Of a stretch of 64,000 bases of DNA, positions 42,756 through 55,399 are shown one piece after another (positions within the stretch are counted from its first letter, which is position 1; each line of letters starts with the position of its first letter). Source of the DNA: Orobanche coerulescens (lineage: Eukaryota; Streptophyta; Magnoliopsida; Lamiales; Orobanchaceae). The stretch is from positions 50,459,501 to 50,523,500 of the forward strand of contig CM065803.1 in NCBI GenBank assembly GCA_033398695.1, in the 5' to 3' direction. The notes beneath the pieces were generated by a model. The model searched no databases and was not told where the DNA came from. It worked only from the letters and a program-made list of their open reading frames with translations. A program made the position numbers and the translations under genes.

Positions 42756-43082
42756 CAACGGCACGGTCTGAAGTTAGGACAACGACGCGACTACCCGATG
42801 AATAACACAATTTCCAGCTTGACAACGAAGCTCGGATGGTCCACAACAAGAACAATCAAACGAAGGGAAACAACATACAATGTCTCATACACAAGTATAT
42901 GATCAATATGATTGATGCGGCGCCAAATTGCACTCAATCAAAATAATCCAAATAGTTCGAAATAACTATCATACCGGAAACAACAGAGAGAAAATTCCAA
43001 ATAATCATCAACGAAACAACATAACCGGCATGGAACGACAAATAATTCAAAATAACCGGAAATAAAAATCTCGGTTATTACA

Positions 43083-43152
43083 TGTAAGAACCAAGTCTTT
43101 AGTCCTCTTCAGGTACTTAAGAATTTTCTTCACAGCAATCTAATGTTCCTGC
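43083..43152 (-). pseudogene. Cop-F reverse transcriptase end (left of LARD-D)
   Basis: Seventy bases between Gyp-E and LARD-D read on the minus strand as a copia reverse transcriptase C-terminal segment, HxIAVKKILKYLKRTKDLVL. This continues the frame at 53383 once LARD-D and one copy of CCTGC are removed. The RNase H part and 3' LTR of Cop-F lie beyond Gyp-E, outside the window. Confidence 0.85.
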
Positions 43153-43439
43153 TGTAATATCCTGAAATTCTTCTACAGTTGTTGAATGTTATTTTATCTG
43201 AGTTATATTGTATAGTGTGGAATATGTACAGTATGGATAAAATAATTGAAGTACTGAGACATCTGTATTGGTATAATTGTCGTACTTGGTCGAAAATTGC
43301 ATTTGAAGATGTTGCGTGTCCGGCGTACCGTACGAGAATATGATTGGAAGGAGTATATGTATTTAGTCTGTCATGTATACACATCTGGTATGTCGAGACA
43401 ACGGGCAGAAACAGTTGGAATTGGCCAAGTATAGCCTAA

Positions 43440-43951
43440 TTAGCGCAAGCTAATATTCAAGCATAACACACGCTATTGTGCAAGCTTAGCGCATGCTAAA
43501 GGTCTAGACTAGCGCGTGCAAGGCCATGTCAGAAGTAATCAGAGTGGTCGGTAAGGTTGCCGACAGCTTCCGGTTTTCACGCGTCAATGGCATTTAGCGC
43601 ACGCTAATGCCTAAGGATAGCACACGCTAACTATGGATCAGTCAAAAGGAAATCTTGGCTTTATTGGTTAATTTCGGCGTGTGGACCCCAAGCATCTTTG
43701 GGGAAGGTGCAGATTGTCGGGTCAACGAAGAATAGCGCACACTATTGTTGGAGAATAGCTCACGCTACCGAGCATTTCACTGTAGCAAGTCAACGCCTGT
43801 ATTATGTACGTTATTGCATGGGCATTACGTACGTAAGCTGATGTGCGAAGCAAGGTAGTAGCCTTTGGACTTTGATAGTGCACGCTATCAAGGAAGGATA
43901 GTGCACGCTATGGCTATAGTGCACGCTAAATAAAAGTTTTAGCGCACGCTA
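43440..43951. promoter_or_regulatory. Palindrome cluster, LARD-D 5' LTR
   Basis: About 14 copies, including TAGCGCACGCTA, TAGCACACGCTA, TAGTGCACGCTA and TTACGTACGTAA. The last (43940-43951) ends 11 bp before the TATA box. The 3' LTR copy is at about 49690-50204. Confidence 0.85.
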
Positions 43952-43962
43952 GTAATGTGTAG

Positions 43963-43970
43963 TATAAAAA
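43963..43970 (+). promoter_or_regulatory. TATA box, LARD-D 5' LTR
   Basis: TATAAAAA followed by GGGACAGACGG; matching box in the 3' LTR at 50215. Confidence 0.75.
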
Positions 43971-44879
43971 GGGACAGACGGGTGTTAAGAAGCATTTTGT
44001 CCATTTTCTTCCCTTCACTCGATAGAGAGAGCCTTGGGGGGATACTTGAGGTTCCGAAACACTGAGAGATGATGATATTTAACAAGACTAAGCTGAGGAG
44101 CATGGATTAAAGCCTTGTTCTTGAATTTATTGATGATTCTTGGAATGGAGTTCGATTGTTTTTCTTCATGGTTCGTCTATACAAGGTAATTTCCATATCC
44201 CTTTGATAGTGGTTTGTTTTTTTTTAAAAGATGATTACTTAGGAGGGAGCATATCGAATTATCATGTTATGATGTTATATGAGATTTAATGGAATTGTGA
44301 TAAGAGATCTCGGATGTTAATTAAGATTCTTCTTGTTGTAAGGATTGTGATTCATTTAACCTGATAAAATATGGATTTCTGAATTATGTTGATTTCGTAT
44401 GAAACATGATATGGGGTTGATTCCAGATTAAGTATGATACAATCCTTGTTATCGGGTTGGTTTGAGTGTTGATGTTTTTCTTCGTATGATGATGGTTATA
44501 GTGGTGTTATTGTGATTCTTGAGGTTATGTGAATTGTATATTGGAAAATATGATGATATATATCAGATTATGTTGTTTTGTTAAGAACGCGAATATGGAA
44601 TCATGGTGTTCTTGGTATTCTTGGCATATGTATCACATCGAAGAGGAATATGTGATAGGATATATAATGGTTTTGATTATAAACATGGATAAGATAATTA
44701 AACCAACATTATGTTGATTTTAGTAATTGAGTTTGTATGTTCTTGATAAGATATGGATCATGATGATGATATTGAATTCGGAAAGGTTATGATTGATCTT
44801 GGAGTATGATTTCCTTTACATTCATATTAATAATCGCAATGTGCTGAGCGGTACCTGTAATGCATGCAACTGCATGAGG

Positions 44880-44961
44880 TTAGCGCACGCTAGATGACTG
44901 GCTAACGCACGCTAACTGGTGACTATTAGCGCAGGATAGGTTATGTGATTAACGTGCGCTA
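44880..44961. promoter_or_regulatory. Second palindrome cluster, LARD-D 5' LTR
   Basis: Four sites: TAGCGCACGCTA, TAACGCACGCTA, a damaged TAGCGCAGGATA and TAACGTGCGCTA, about 915 bp after the TATA box. In the 3' LTR (51128-51210) the third site is intact. Confidence 0.75.
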
Positions 44962-45784
44962 ACTAGACAGACATTGTTTTATATCATGTTGTGGTTATGT
45001 ATTCATGATGGTTTGAGTTGGATTGTTCAGACTGTGTTTAATCGAGATATTGTAGAACCATTGGGATTGTTGATTGGTTATATCGGTTGTTAATTATTAT
45101 CGAATGTGTGCTAATCGATTATTACAATAGGTTGTTATAATTGATCGTTGATTATGACCGTTGTGTTGCGGTTGAGGTTGAAGAGTTCGTAAATTGCTAT
45201 TGATCGGGACTGAGGAGATCGTAGACAAAGAAAATGGAATTGGTAACAGCTTCGTTGTATCGGTATCGAGGCAAGTTATTACTTGCTCAGTTTATAATAT
45301 TTAATGAATGGTTTCAGTTTTATTTTGTTCATGATGCATGTAGCAATGATTATTGTTGTGAACTCTGTAGATTTGGATCGTATGTTGTTTTCCGATTTCC
45401 GGGAATAAAATCATAATGTATATGATTTACATTTGTTATTAGTATGTTTGGGTATCGAGGGTACATTATGATAAAGACGAGGATATGAGTCATCTATGGT
45501 TGCAGTACTTTGGATCGTCAAACATTGAGGATAATCGTCGGTGATGATTTGACATCGAGATTGCTCCCGAAGAACTCGGGGCAAATATATTAATTTAATT
45601 TTGGTTTAGTGTTGATGATTTTGATAATGCATATTGTCATTCATGTTGTTGAACAGGAGGTCGTTCGAGTTGACTTGTCTTAATGCCGTTCATGTTATTA
45701 ATTCATATGTGGTTCATGTTGATGAACATATCGATTTGCATATGTGTATGCATAGTTGTATTGTATATGTTGTATTGATCCGAT

Positions 45785-46100
45785 GGGATCATGTGATCTA
45801 TGCTGAGGGCGCTGGATTAGTTGTCCACCTCATGTTGGTCCGGCGGGATAATCTTGGGATCTATTCTAAGGGCGCTGGATCATTGGATGGGTTTTTCCAC
45901 CTCGTGTTGGTCCAACGGAATCATATTGGGATCTATGCTGAGGGCGTTGGATCGTTAGATTACCCTGTGTTGAGTTGATGGAATCATGTGGATTCGCATC
46001 ATTGGATTTACAATGTGTTATTGTTGTGCATATGTATATTGATGGTTATCCACCTCGTGTTGATCTAGTAGGATCATCTTGGGATCTATGTTATGTGCGC
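45785..46100 (+). repeat. Minisatellite in LARD-D LTR, unit about 65 bp
   Basis: Four to five units carry GCTGAGGGCGCTGGAT and CCACCTCGTGTTGGTCC. It is shared with the Gyp-B LTR but absent from solo LTR S, which otherwise resembles this LTR. The 3' LTR copy is at 52015-52340. Confidence 0.85.
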
Positions 46101-47145
46101 TGGATCATCGGATTTCCAATGGGTATACATTGTTGTAATTGTTGTGAGCATATTGACGTTGTCATATGAGTATGCATTTGTAGGTCTTGTGTTAGGACCA
46201 TGTCCGTATGTTGTATTGGTCTGATCTCGGATCAGACTAACGTGATTCATCGTGGCATTGCGTATCCTGAGGTATGTTCCGTATTTCCTGTTTGGTAATT
46301 GTCTTGGATGGACAATCGATTTTCATGTTGAGATTTGACAATGATATCCGATGGATTGAATTGGTCAGAGTTGGTATATTTCGTATCATCGAGTTATGAT
46401 GCTTTGAGAACCTTGAGTATTGCTTGAGATACAGTACAGATGTTTGGATATGAGTGTATTGTGTTGCTTAGGATGCGAGATGTGAATTTTTGGTAAGGAT
46501 TACTTTAGTAAGGATTATCACGAGTTGGTAAAGTTATGACGCTAAGATTACATTGGTAGTATCCTTACTAAGTGTTTTCATTGATATGTAATTATTGACG
46601 CGATGCAATCGTTATCATTGTTGAGTATTATGGCTGACCCCGTCGTGGGCTTTCTTTTTAGGTTCTTGGGATATCGAGCTTGTAGCGGTCGTGAAGATAT
46701 GAGGTTCCCGGAGGATACTGGCTATGGCATGTGTTTGTGAATCGAGTACTTTCACTAGTTGTTGTATTCTGATCCTAGAGTATTTTTAACTGATTGTCTT
46801 TTCCGCTGCGTAAGTATTCTTAAATGGCCTTTTGTTTTTTTGGCAACTTGAGTTAATTTTGGAAAATCGTTTTCTAAACTATTTTGTCGGTACGTGGAAG
46901 TGATGGCTTAACGTACGCCTTTGCAACTGTTGAGTTTTGGCATTTTGGGCCTTGTAGTTTCAAATGAGATTTTACGACAGTTTTGATAACTAGATTTTGT
47001 AAAATCTTCCAAATGTTTTAAAGATATTACCGCCATCGCCGCTTAGGCGTACTTGAAATGTTTGTAAAAATGTCTATTAGCCTTGTGGGTTCCGTCTCGG
47101 GGCCTACGGCGCTGTAATATTCCTGGATGGCTCTGGGGTGTTCCA

Positions 47146-49409
47146 GAATATGGTATCGGAGCTTAGGTTGAGAAAACCTAGGCTGTCGGGTCGAGTCGAG
47201 TCATGTTGTGTCACATCATTTGAGTTGTCTGTTGGCAAATATTAAAGCCCTGGGTTTTTGCTGTTCACTCGGGCTTGTGCGATATGTGGTTTACCAGGGT
47301 GGTACTGTGGTTATTGTAAACTTTTCCAAATGGTATTAACGTGTTTCTTTGGACAGAGATGTGTCGTATTTTGAGTTGAACTGATTTTGCCAAATGGATG
47401 TTTTGAAAATATCTGTGTTGAGTATTTTCTAGAGTTGAGGCTTGTGCCAGTATCACGGGAAATCATCGGCTTCACGATCTGTAAGTATTTGGATTTTGAA
47501 TTGCATTGAGGTTATTTGAAGTTATAATATTGATGTGCTTTGAGATTTGAAAGAATATTATGTGTTACGTTATGAGATAGCAGAACATAATAGTTGGGAT
47601 AGAACCAATGATCTTGAGAAATTGAGATTTTGGAAAATTGATGTGTCGGGTAAACTTGGAAAACGGAATTGTGTATTTGGGAAAGATGTGGTGGATTGTT
47701 GAGAGGGACATGTAGTCATGTTAGTTCATTTTGAGATATATGAAACTATTTTTGAACATTTGAAAATGATACTTTTTAACATGATACATTTTGAATAAAC
47801 TATTTTGCTCGCTGTCATGAAAATGTATTTTCTTAAATTTATTTTGAGAGATAATATTGTTGTGTTTAAAAACATATTTCATCATAGCATAGTTGAGGTG
47901 ATCCGGGATGGGATAATGATCGACGTTGCGAGTCATATATGGAAAAGATGATTTTAACTAAGTCTATACAATAAGATTTTGGATTCTATCGTGTGATTTT
48001 TCTAACCGAATGTCAGTGGAATTGGTGACGAGCCGAATTGGTATACAGGAGTATAGATGTGGTCAACCATTTGCATAGTTTTCATTTTAAAACTTTGAAA
48101 TCGTGTGGATTCGAAGAAAATTGTTATTGATTACTTGATATAAACGAGCTGGTTTAACTTTTTGAAAAGTGATTTTTGTGGTCTTATGAAAATGCATGTT
48201 TTGAGTTTTGAAATCCTTGAAAGAATTTTCGAAAATGGATTTTATTGACAAGATTATATGATTTCAAGATGTTTTGAAAATATGATTGGTATACGTACAA
48301 ATGTAGTGCATAATGCATATCATGGTGAGGTGCTGAGTGAGACTCACAAAATGGATAACACATTAATGGTATGATGAAAAGAGATTCGAACTTTAGTATG
48401 GTAGTTTGGTTATCCAGGGATGACCGGTTGGTTGATCCGATAAAAGGGATATGATGCGTTTTGTAGATTCATGTGCAGAATATGATTTTGGGGACTCTGG
48501 ATTTTGTAGAACCGGGGCACATGTGCTATGTGGCTTTATTGGTATGGTAGCGTGATTTTGCTATAGTTATTTTTTACTTTTGAGCCATATTGATTGGAGT
48601 ACGATTGGGTGTGTTCAATGGTTTGTGACTGGTTGTTCGTATGCCAAGGGGTACAGTCAACAGTCGGTTGCGTTTCATTGCGATCCACTGTATGTGATTT
48701 GTATAATGTTTTGAGGATTTTATTCGTCTATATATCTATCTCTATGATTCTGTTTTGATCGTGTTGGAACTTACCACGTGAGGGTATTCTCGGTTCTTGT
48801 TGATCCTTCGTTGGTAGTATTGGAGTTTATCATGTTGATGATATTCTCGGTTGTGTTTTGACCTTTGGTTGGTCATAGTGGAGTTTATCATGTTGATGAT
48901 ATTCTTGATTGTGTTTTGACCTCTGGCTGGTGATATTGAAATTTGTCATGTTGATGATATTCTCGGTTAATTTATTGATTGATTCATTGTTAGTGATCGT
49001 ATGAGCATTCAGACTTTGTGTCGATGTTTCGGAAATTATTGCCATTGTTTTGGGCATTTGTTTCACAGGTGTATCATGTATCATTGGTTTTACCAGGATT
49101 GGGACTTGATGGCGTGATCAGGCAGACAGGCTTGGACATAGATAGATTATTCCATAATTGAGATATAATGTTATATGTTGTTGAAATATGTGAAATTGTG
49201 ATTGTAAGTGTATTGAGGCTTTGAAGTTGGGTCATTGCTAGTATCGCAGGAGATCATCGACTTCATGCATTTATAAGTATACTATTTCGGTTATTCGTTA
49301 ATAACGATAATTGATCAGTCTCGTGACGATTCTGCGTATTGTGGTTGAACTTTTGGTTGTGACCGGATTGCATGTTTCGAGGACGAAACTTACTTTAAGT
49401 GGGGTAGTA
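47146..49409 (+). other. LARD-D internal domain, non-coding
   Basis: It begins GAATA then TGGTATCGGAGC (47151-47162), the primer site, and ends with GAGGACGAAACTT and the purine-rich TTTAAGTGGGGTAGTA (49395-49409). No gag or pol fragment is recognisable in any frame. About 480 bp (48555-49080) match the middle of solo LTR S (about 15030-15560), including its 60-bp tandem repeat and a GATCGTATGAGCATTCA segment. The domain therefore includes sequence that serves as LTR in a related element. Confidence 0.88.
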
Positions 49410-52400
49410 TGTAATATCCTGAAATTCTTCTACGGTTGTTGAATGTTATTTTATCTGAGTTATATTGTATAGTGTGGAATATGTACAGTATGGATAAAAT
49501 AATTGAAGGACTGAGACATCTGTATTGGTATAATTTTCGTACTTGGTCGACAATTACATTTGAAGATGTTGCATGTCAGGCGTACCATATGAGAATATGA
49601 TTAACAGGAGTATATGTATTCAGTATGTCATGTATACGCATCTGGAATGTCGAGACACAGGACAGATCAGTTGGAATTGGCGAAGTATAGCCTAATTAGG
49701 GCACGCTAATATTAAAGCATAATGCACGCTATTGTGCAAGCTTAGTGCATGCTAAAGGTCTAGACTAGCGCGCGCAAGGCCATGTCAGAAGTAATCCGAG
49801 TGGTAGGTAAGGTTGTCGACAGCTTCCGGTGTTCACACGTCAATGGCATTTAGCGCACGCTAATGCCTATGGATAGCGCACGCTAACTATAGATCAGTGA
49901 AAAGCGAATCTTGGCTTTATTGGTTTTGGTGTGTGGACCTCAAGCATCTTCGGGGAAGGTGCAAATTGTCGGGTCAACGAAGAATAGCGCATGCTATTGT
50001 TGGAGAATAGCGCACGCTACCGAGCATTTCACTATAGCAAGTCAACACCTGTATTACGTACGTTATTGCATGGGCATTACGTACGTAAGCTGATGTGCGA
50101 AGCAAGGCAGTAGCCTTTGGACTTCGATAGTCTACACTATCAAGGAAGGATAGCGCACGCTAAGGCTGTAGAGCACGCTAAATACAAGTTTTAGTGCACA
50201 CTAGTAATGTGCAGTATAAAAAGGGACAGACAGGTGTTAAGAAGCATTTCGTCCATTTTCTTCCCTTCACTCGATAGAGAGAGCCTTGGGAGGATACTTG
50301 AGGTTCCGAAACACTGAGAGATGACGATCTTTAACAAGACTAAGCTGAGGAGCATGGATTAAAGCCTTGTTCTTGAAGTTATTGATGATTCTCGGAATGG
50401 AGTTCGATTGTTCTTCTTCATGGTTCGTCTATACAAGATAATTTTCGTATCCTTTTGATAGTGGTTCTTTTTTTAGAAGATGATTACTTGGGAGGGAGCA
50501 TGTTGAATTATTATGTGATAATGTTATATGAGATTTAATGGAATTGTGACAAGAGAACTCGGATGTTAATTAAGATTCATCATGTTGTAAGGATTGTGAT
50601 TTGTTTAACCCGATGAAAGATGGATTTCTGAATTATGTTGATTTGGTATGAATCATCATATGGGGTTGATTCCAGATTAAGTATGATACAATCCTTGTTA
50701 TCGGGTTGGTTTGAGTGTTGATGTTTTTCTTCATATGATGATGGTTATAGTGGTGTTATTGTGATTCTTGAGGTTATGTGAATTGTATGTTGGATAATAT
50801 GATGATATATATCGGATTATGTTGTTTTGTTAAGAACGCGAATATGGAATCATGGTGTTCTTGTATTCTTGGTATATATATCAAATCAAAGAGGAATATG
50901 TGATAGGATATATAATGGTTTTGATTATAAACATGGATAAGATAATTAAAACCAACATTATGTTGATTTTAGTAATTGAGTTCATATATTCTTGATAAGA
51001 TATGGATCATGATGCTGAGATTGAATTTGGAAAGGTTATGATTGATCTTGGAGTATGATTTCCTTTACATTCGTATTCGTAATTGCAATGTGCTGAGCGG
51101 TACATGTAATGCATGCAACTGCATGAGGTTAGCGCATGCTAGCTGACTGGCTAACGCACGCTAACTGGTGACTAGCGCACGCTACGTTATGTGATTAACG
51201 TGCGCTAGGTAGACAAACATTGTAGTATATCGTGTTGTGGTTATGTATTAGTGATGGTTTGAGTTGGATTGTTCACACTGTGTTTAATCGAGATATTGTA
51301 GAACCGTTGGGATTGTTGATTGGTTATATCGGTTGTAGATTATTATCGAATGTGTGCTAATCGATTATTACAATAGGTTGTGATAATTGGTCGTTGATTA
51401 TGACCGCTGTGTTGCGATTGAGGTTGAAGAGTTCGTATATTGCTATTGATCGGGGCTGAGGAGCTCGTAGACAAAGGAAATGCAATTGGTAATAGCTTCG
51501 ATGTATCGGTATCGATGCAAGTTATTACTTGCTCAGTTTATAATATTTAATGAATGGTTTCAGTTTCATTTCGTTCATGATGCATGTAGCGATAATTATT
51601 GTTGTGAACTCTGGAGATTTGGACCGTATGTTGTTTTCCGATTTCCGGGAATAAAATCATAATGTATATGATTTACATTTGTTATTGGTATATTTGGGTA
51701 TCGAGGATACGTTATGGTAAAGACGAGAATATGAGTCATCTATGGCCGTGGTATTTTAGATCGTCAAACATTGAGGATAATCATCGGTGATGATTTGATA
51801 TCGAGATTGCTCCCGAAGAACTCGGGGCAAATATCTTAATTTAATTTTGGTTTAGTGTTGATGATTTTGATAATGCATATTGTCATTCATGTTGTTGAAC
51901 ATGAGGTCGTCCGAGTTGACTTGTCTTAATGTCGTTCATGTTATTAATTCATATGTGGTTCATGTTGATGAACATATCGATTTGCATATGTGTATGTATA
52001 GTTGTATTGATCCGGTGGGATCATGTGATCTATGCTGAGGGCGCTGGATCAGTTGTCCACCTCGTGTTGGTCCGATGGGATCATATTGGGATCTACGCTG
52101 AGGGCTCTGGATCATTGGACGGGTTATTCCACCTCGTGTTGGTCCGATGGGATCATCTTGGGATCTATGCTGAGGGCGCTGGATCGTTGGATTACCCTGT
52201 TTTGAGTTTATGGAATCATGTGGATTCGCATCGTTGGATTTACCATGAGTTGTTGTTGCGCATATGTATATTGATGGTTATCCACCTCATGTTGATCTAG
52301 TAGGATCATCTTGGGATCTATGTTGTGTGCGCTGGATCATCGGATTTCCAATGGGTATACACTGTTGTAATTGTTGTGAGTAATATTGACGTTGTCATAT

Positions 52401-53377
52401 GAGTATGTATTTTTAGGTCTTTTGTTAGGACCATGTCCGTATGTTGTATTGGTCTGATCTCGGATTATACTGACGTGATTCATCGTGGCATTACGTATCC
52501 TGAGGTATGTTCCGTATTTCCTGTTTGGTAATTGTCTTGGATGGACAATCGATTTTCGTGTTGAGATTTGATAATGATATCCGACGGATTGAATTGGTCA
52601 GAGTTGGTATATTTCGTATCATCGAGTTATGATGCTTTGAGAACCTTGAGTATTGCTTGAGATACAGTACAGATGTTTGGATATGAGTGTATTGTGTCGC
52701 TTAGGATGCGAGATGTGAATTTTTGGAAAGGATTACTTTAGTAAGGATTATCACGAGTTGGTAAAGTTATGACGCTAAGATTACATTGGTAGTATCCTTA
52801 CCAAGTGTTTTCATTGATGTGTAATTATTGACGCGATGCAATCATTATCATTGTTGAGTATTATGATTGACCCCGTCGTGGGCTTTCTTTTTAGGTTCTT
52901 GGGATGTCGAGCTTGTAGCGGTCGTGAAGATATGAGGTTCCCGGAGGATACTGGCCATGGCATGTGTTTGTGGATCGAGTAATTTGACTAGTTGTTGTAT
53001 TCCGCTGCTAGAGTATTTTTAATTGTTTGTCTTTTCCGCTGTGTGAGTATTCTTAAATGGCCTTTTGGATTTTGGCAACTTGAGTTATTTTGGATAATCG
53101 TTTTCTAAACTATTTTGTTGGTACATGAAAGCGATGTCTTAACGTACACCTTTGCAACTGTTTAATTTTGGCATTTTGGGCCTTGTAGTTTCAAATGAGA
53201 TTTTACGACAGTTTTGATAACTAGATTTTGTAAAGTCTTCCAAATATTTTAAAGATATTACCGTCATCGCCGCTTAGGCGCACTTGAAATGTTTGTAAAA
53301 ATATCTTTAAGCCTTGTGGGTTCCGTCTCGGGGCCTACGGTGCTATAATATTCCTGGATGGCTCTGGGAGTGTTACA
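49410..53377 (+). repeat. LARD-D 3' LTR
   Basis: It starts TGTAATATCC and ends GGGAGTGTTACA (3968 bp). It is homologous to the 5' LTR throughout; differences are mostly single-base, many of them C/T or G/A. Palindrome clusters are at about 49690-50204 and 51128-51210. Confidence 0.93.
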
Positions 53378-54324
53378 CCTGCCCTGGATTTGACTAAAAC
53401 CGACTCACTACGCTCACATCATATGCTATGTCTGGTCTAGTGCAAATCATAGCGTATATGAGGCTACCCACTGCCCGAAGCATAGGGCACCTTACTCATT
53501 TCCTTTCTGTCTTCCTCACTTTGAGGACACATCTCCAAGGAAAGTTTTATGCCATGTCGTATAGGTAGGAACCCTCTCTTAGAATCTTCCATCCTAAATT
53601 GCTTCAGGATCTTTTCTATATAGAGGGCTTGGGAAACACCTAACATTCTTTTCGCTCTATCCCAATAGAGACGAATACCCAGAATATATGTTGCTTCTCC
53701 CAAGTCTTTCATTGAGAACTATTTCGAAAGCCAACCTTTCGCAGAACTGAGCATTCATATGTCGTTTCCTATAAGTAGAATATCATCCACATATAGTATC
53801 AAGAACACAATTTTGCTCCCACTAACATTCTTGTAAATGCAGGGCTCATCTTCATTTTGGACAAAATCAAACTCTTTGATTGTCTCGTTAAAACGAAGAT
53901 TCTAACTTCGCGAAGCTTGCTTCAGTCTATAAATGGCACGCTGAAGTTTGCATACTTTATGAATATCCATTTCAGATATGAATCCTTTCGGCTGTTCCAT
54001 GTAAATTTCCTCCTTGAGGAATATATTTAGGAATGTCGTTTTCACATCCTTTTGCCATATTTCATAATCTAAGTGGGCTGCTATGGCAAGCATCATGCGA
54101 ATAGACTTAATCATAGCTACGGTCGAAAAGGTCTCGAAGTATTCGATTCCCTCTCTTTGGTAATATCCCTTTGCCACAAGCCTGGCCTTACAGGTATCAA
54201 CCTTGTTATCTCCATTAGTCTTTATATTGTAGATCCATTTATTTCCAAAAGGCACCATGCCTTTAGGACGATCTACTAAAGTCCAGACATGATTAGCATG
54301 CACTGAGTCTATCTCAGCTTCCAT
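53378..54324 (-). pseudogene. Cop-F reverse transcriptase
   Basis: Minus-strand copia reverse transcriptase. It opens MEAEIDSVHANHVWTLVDRP and continues GNKWIYNIKTNGDNKVDTCK, ARLVAKGYYQREGIEYFETF, DVKTTFLNIFLKEEIYMEQP. After a stop near 53900 it has the active-site block YVDDILLIG at about 53767-53793 and MKDLGEATYILGI at 53712. The start of the next conserved block (PYAS) ends at about 53465. In the order RT after integrase this is Ty1/copia type. Frameshifts and stops at about 53900 and 53720 make it inactive. It is interrupted at 53383 by LARD-D. Confidence 0.92.
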
Positions 54325-54327
54325 AGC

Positions 54328-54710
54328 CTATTGCCACTCCGAGGAGTCAACATCTACCATTGCTTGGTCATATGTAGAAGGATCATTCTCTTGACTACTT
54401 TCTGTCATCTCATGGACACCCAGTCCCTCTTGATACAGATAACCATACCTCTCAGGTAATTGAGAAGTTATACTAGACTTGCGAGGCTGTGTTTGTATTT
54501 TAGAAGATTCAATTCTAATATCTTGCACATGTGTCTCAATTGTGTTTCTTTTATTTCTTCCAAAGAAATATTTCTACCTGTGCCTCCTTCCTGAATGAAC
54601 TCATCTTCTGCGAAGTGTGCTTGTAAAGCAACGATGATCATATGATCTTCGTGCATGTAGAATAGATATCCCATGAAATCCCCTGGTATCATATGAAATA
54701 AGCATGACAT
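54328..54710 (-). pseudogene. Cop-F integrase-RT linker
   Basis: Two overlapping frames (54468-54710 and 54328-54528) cover the weakly conserved region between integrase core and reverse transcriptase, with segments such as GYLFYMHEDHMIIVALQAHF and SLEEIKETQ in place of the usual DNKVFVSRNAVFLE-like block. No function is assigned beyond its place in the polyprotein. Confidence 0.75.
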
Positions 54711-55300
54711 TCCGAAATCCTAATACGATTTAGACTTAGTTTCCTACCTATCCACATCTCATGTGGAGTCTTAGGAACATATTTGGAAGGACAACTGTTC
54801 AAGATATGTGCAGCAGTAAGGAGCGCGTGACCCCACAGATAAATTGGTAGATCAGTATAGTTAAGCATGGAGCGAACCATATTTAACAAGGTTCGGTTCC
54901 TTCTTTCTGATAATTGTGGAGTAGCTGGAGTAAATTGTGACACTATTTCTAGTTCCTTTAAGAACTCATCAAACTCGGTACTCATGTACTCAACACCTCG
55001 TGTCTGACCGAAGAGTCTTAACACAGTTACCTATTTGGTTTTCAACTAGGGCTTTAAATTCAAAAGGGCCACAGACATCGGTATGAATCAATCCAAGTTT
55101 TTCAGCAGCTATTTCAAAGTCCCTGTGAAGGGTAATTTAGGAATTTTGTCTTGAAGACAAGATTAACAAGTTGGATAGGAATTCGATACCAGTGGACCTG
55201 TAAGCCCATCTTTCTCCATTTTATGAACCTTGGTCTGACCAACATGACCAAGTCTAAGATGCCACTTAAGTGCTTGGTTTGTTTCATCCCTACCACGCTT
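54689..55300 (-). pseudogene. Cop-F integrase
   Basis: A degraded HHCC zinc region lies at 55114-55296 (the H-LRLGHVG-type block is visible in broken frames). The core follows at 54689-55024: RGVEYMSTEFDEFLKELEIV, TPQLSERRNRTLLNMVRSML with the catalytic Glu of the SERRNRTL motif, and HALLTAAHILNSCPSKYVP. The part between (about 55025-55113), holding the first catalytic Asp, is out of frame. Integrase inserts the element DNA into the genome; this copy cannot. Confidence 0.88.
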
Positions 55301-55399
55301 CCTAGTTATAGTGTTCACAGTTATTTTATTCTTTAGATTCAAATGATATAAACCATTTAATAATATAGCAGTACCAACTAATTTTTTTCTAAAATAAAT

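Larger units (their letters stand above)
41508..43082 (-). repeat. Gyp-E 5' LTR, outer part
   Basis: This resumes the LTR interrupted at 3631 and ends CTCGGTTATTACA at 43082. It contains an (AT)n run at about 41767-41791, a minus-strand TATA box at 42414-42422, and a palindrome cluster at 42434-42755. The right flank is copia Cop-F coding sequence, so Gyp-E was inserted in Cop-F. The five bases after it are TGTAA; their partner lies outside the window. Confidence 0.85.
43153..47145 (+). repeat. LARD-D 5' LTR
   Basis: It starts TGTAATATCC and ends GGGGTGTTCCA (3993 bp; the end should be TTACA). It holds a palindrome cluster (43440-43951), TATA box (43963-43970), a second cluster (44880-44961), and a minisatellite with GCTGAGGGCGCTGGAT at 45785-46100. 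The open frame at 45634-45978 is chance within the minisatellite. Confidence 0.93.
43153..53377 (+). mobile_element. LARD-D, non-autonomous long-LTR gypsy-type element
   Basis: Two LTRs of about 4 kb (43153-47145 and 49410-53377) surround a 2.26-kb internal domain with a primer site and polypurine tract but no gag or pol. CCTGC flanks both ends (43148-43152 and 53378-53382). This is the build of large retrotransposon derivatives (LARDs), which borrow proteins from other elements. It sits in the reverse transcriptase gene of Cop-F. Confidence 0.95.
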
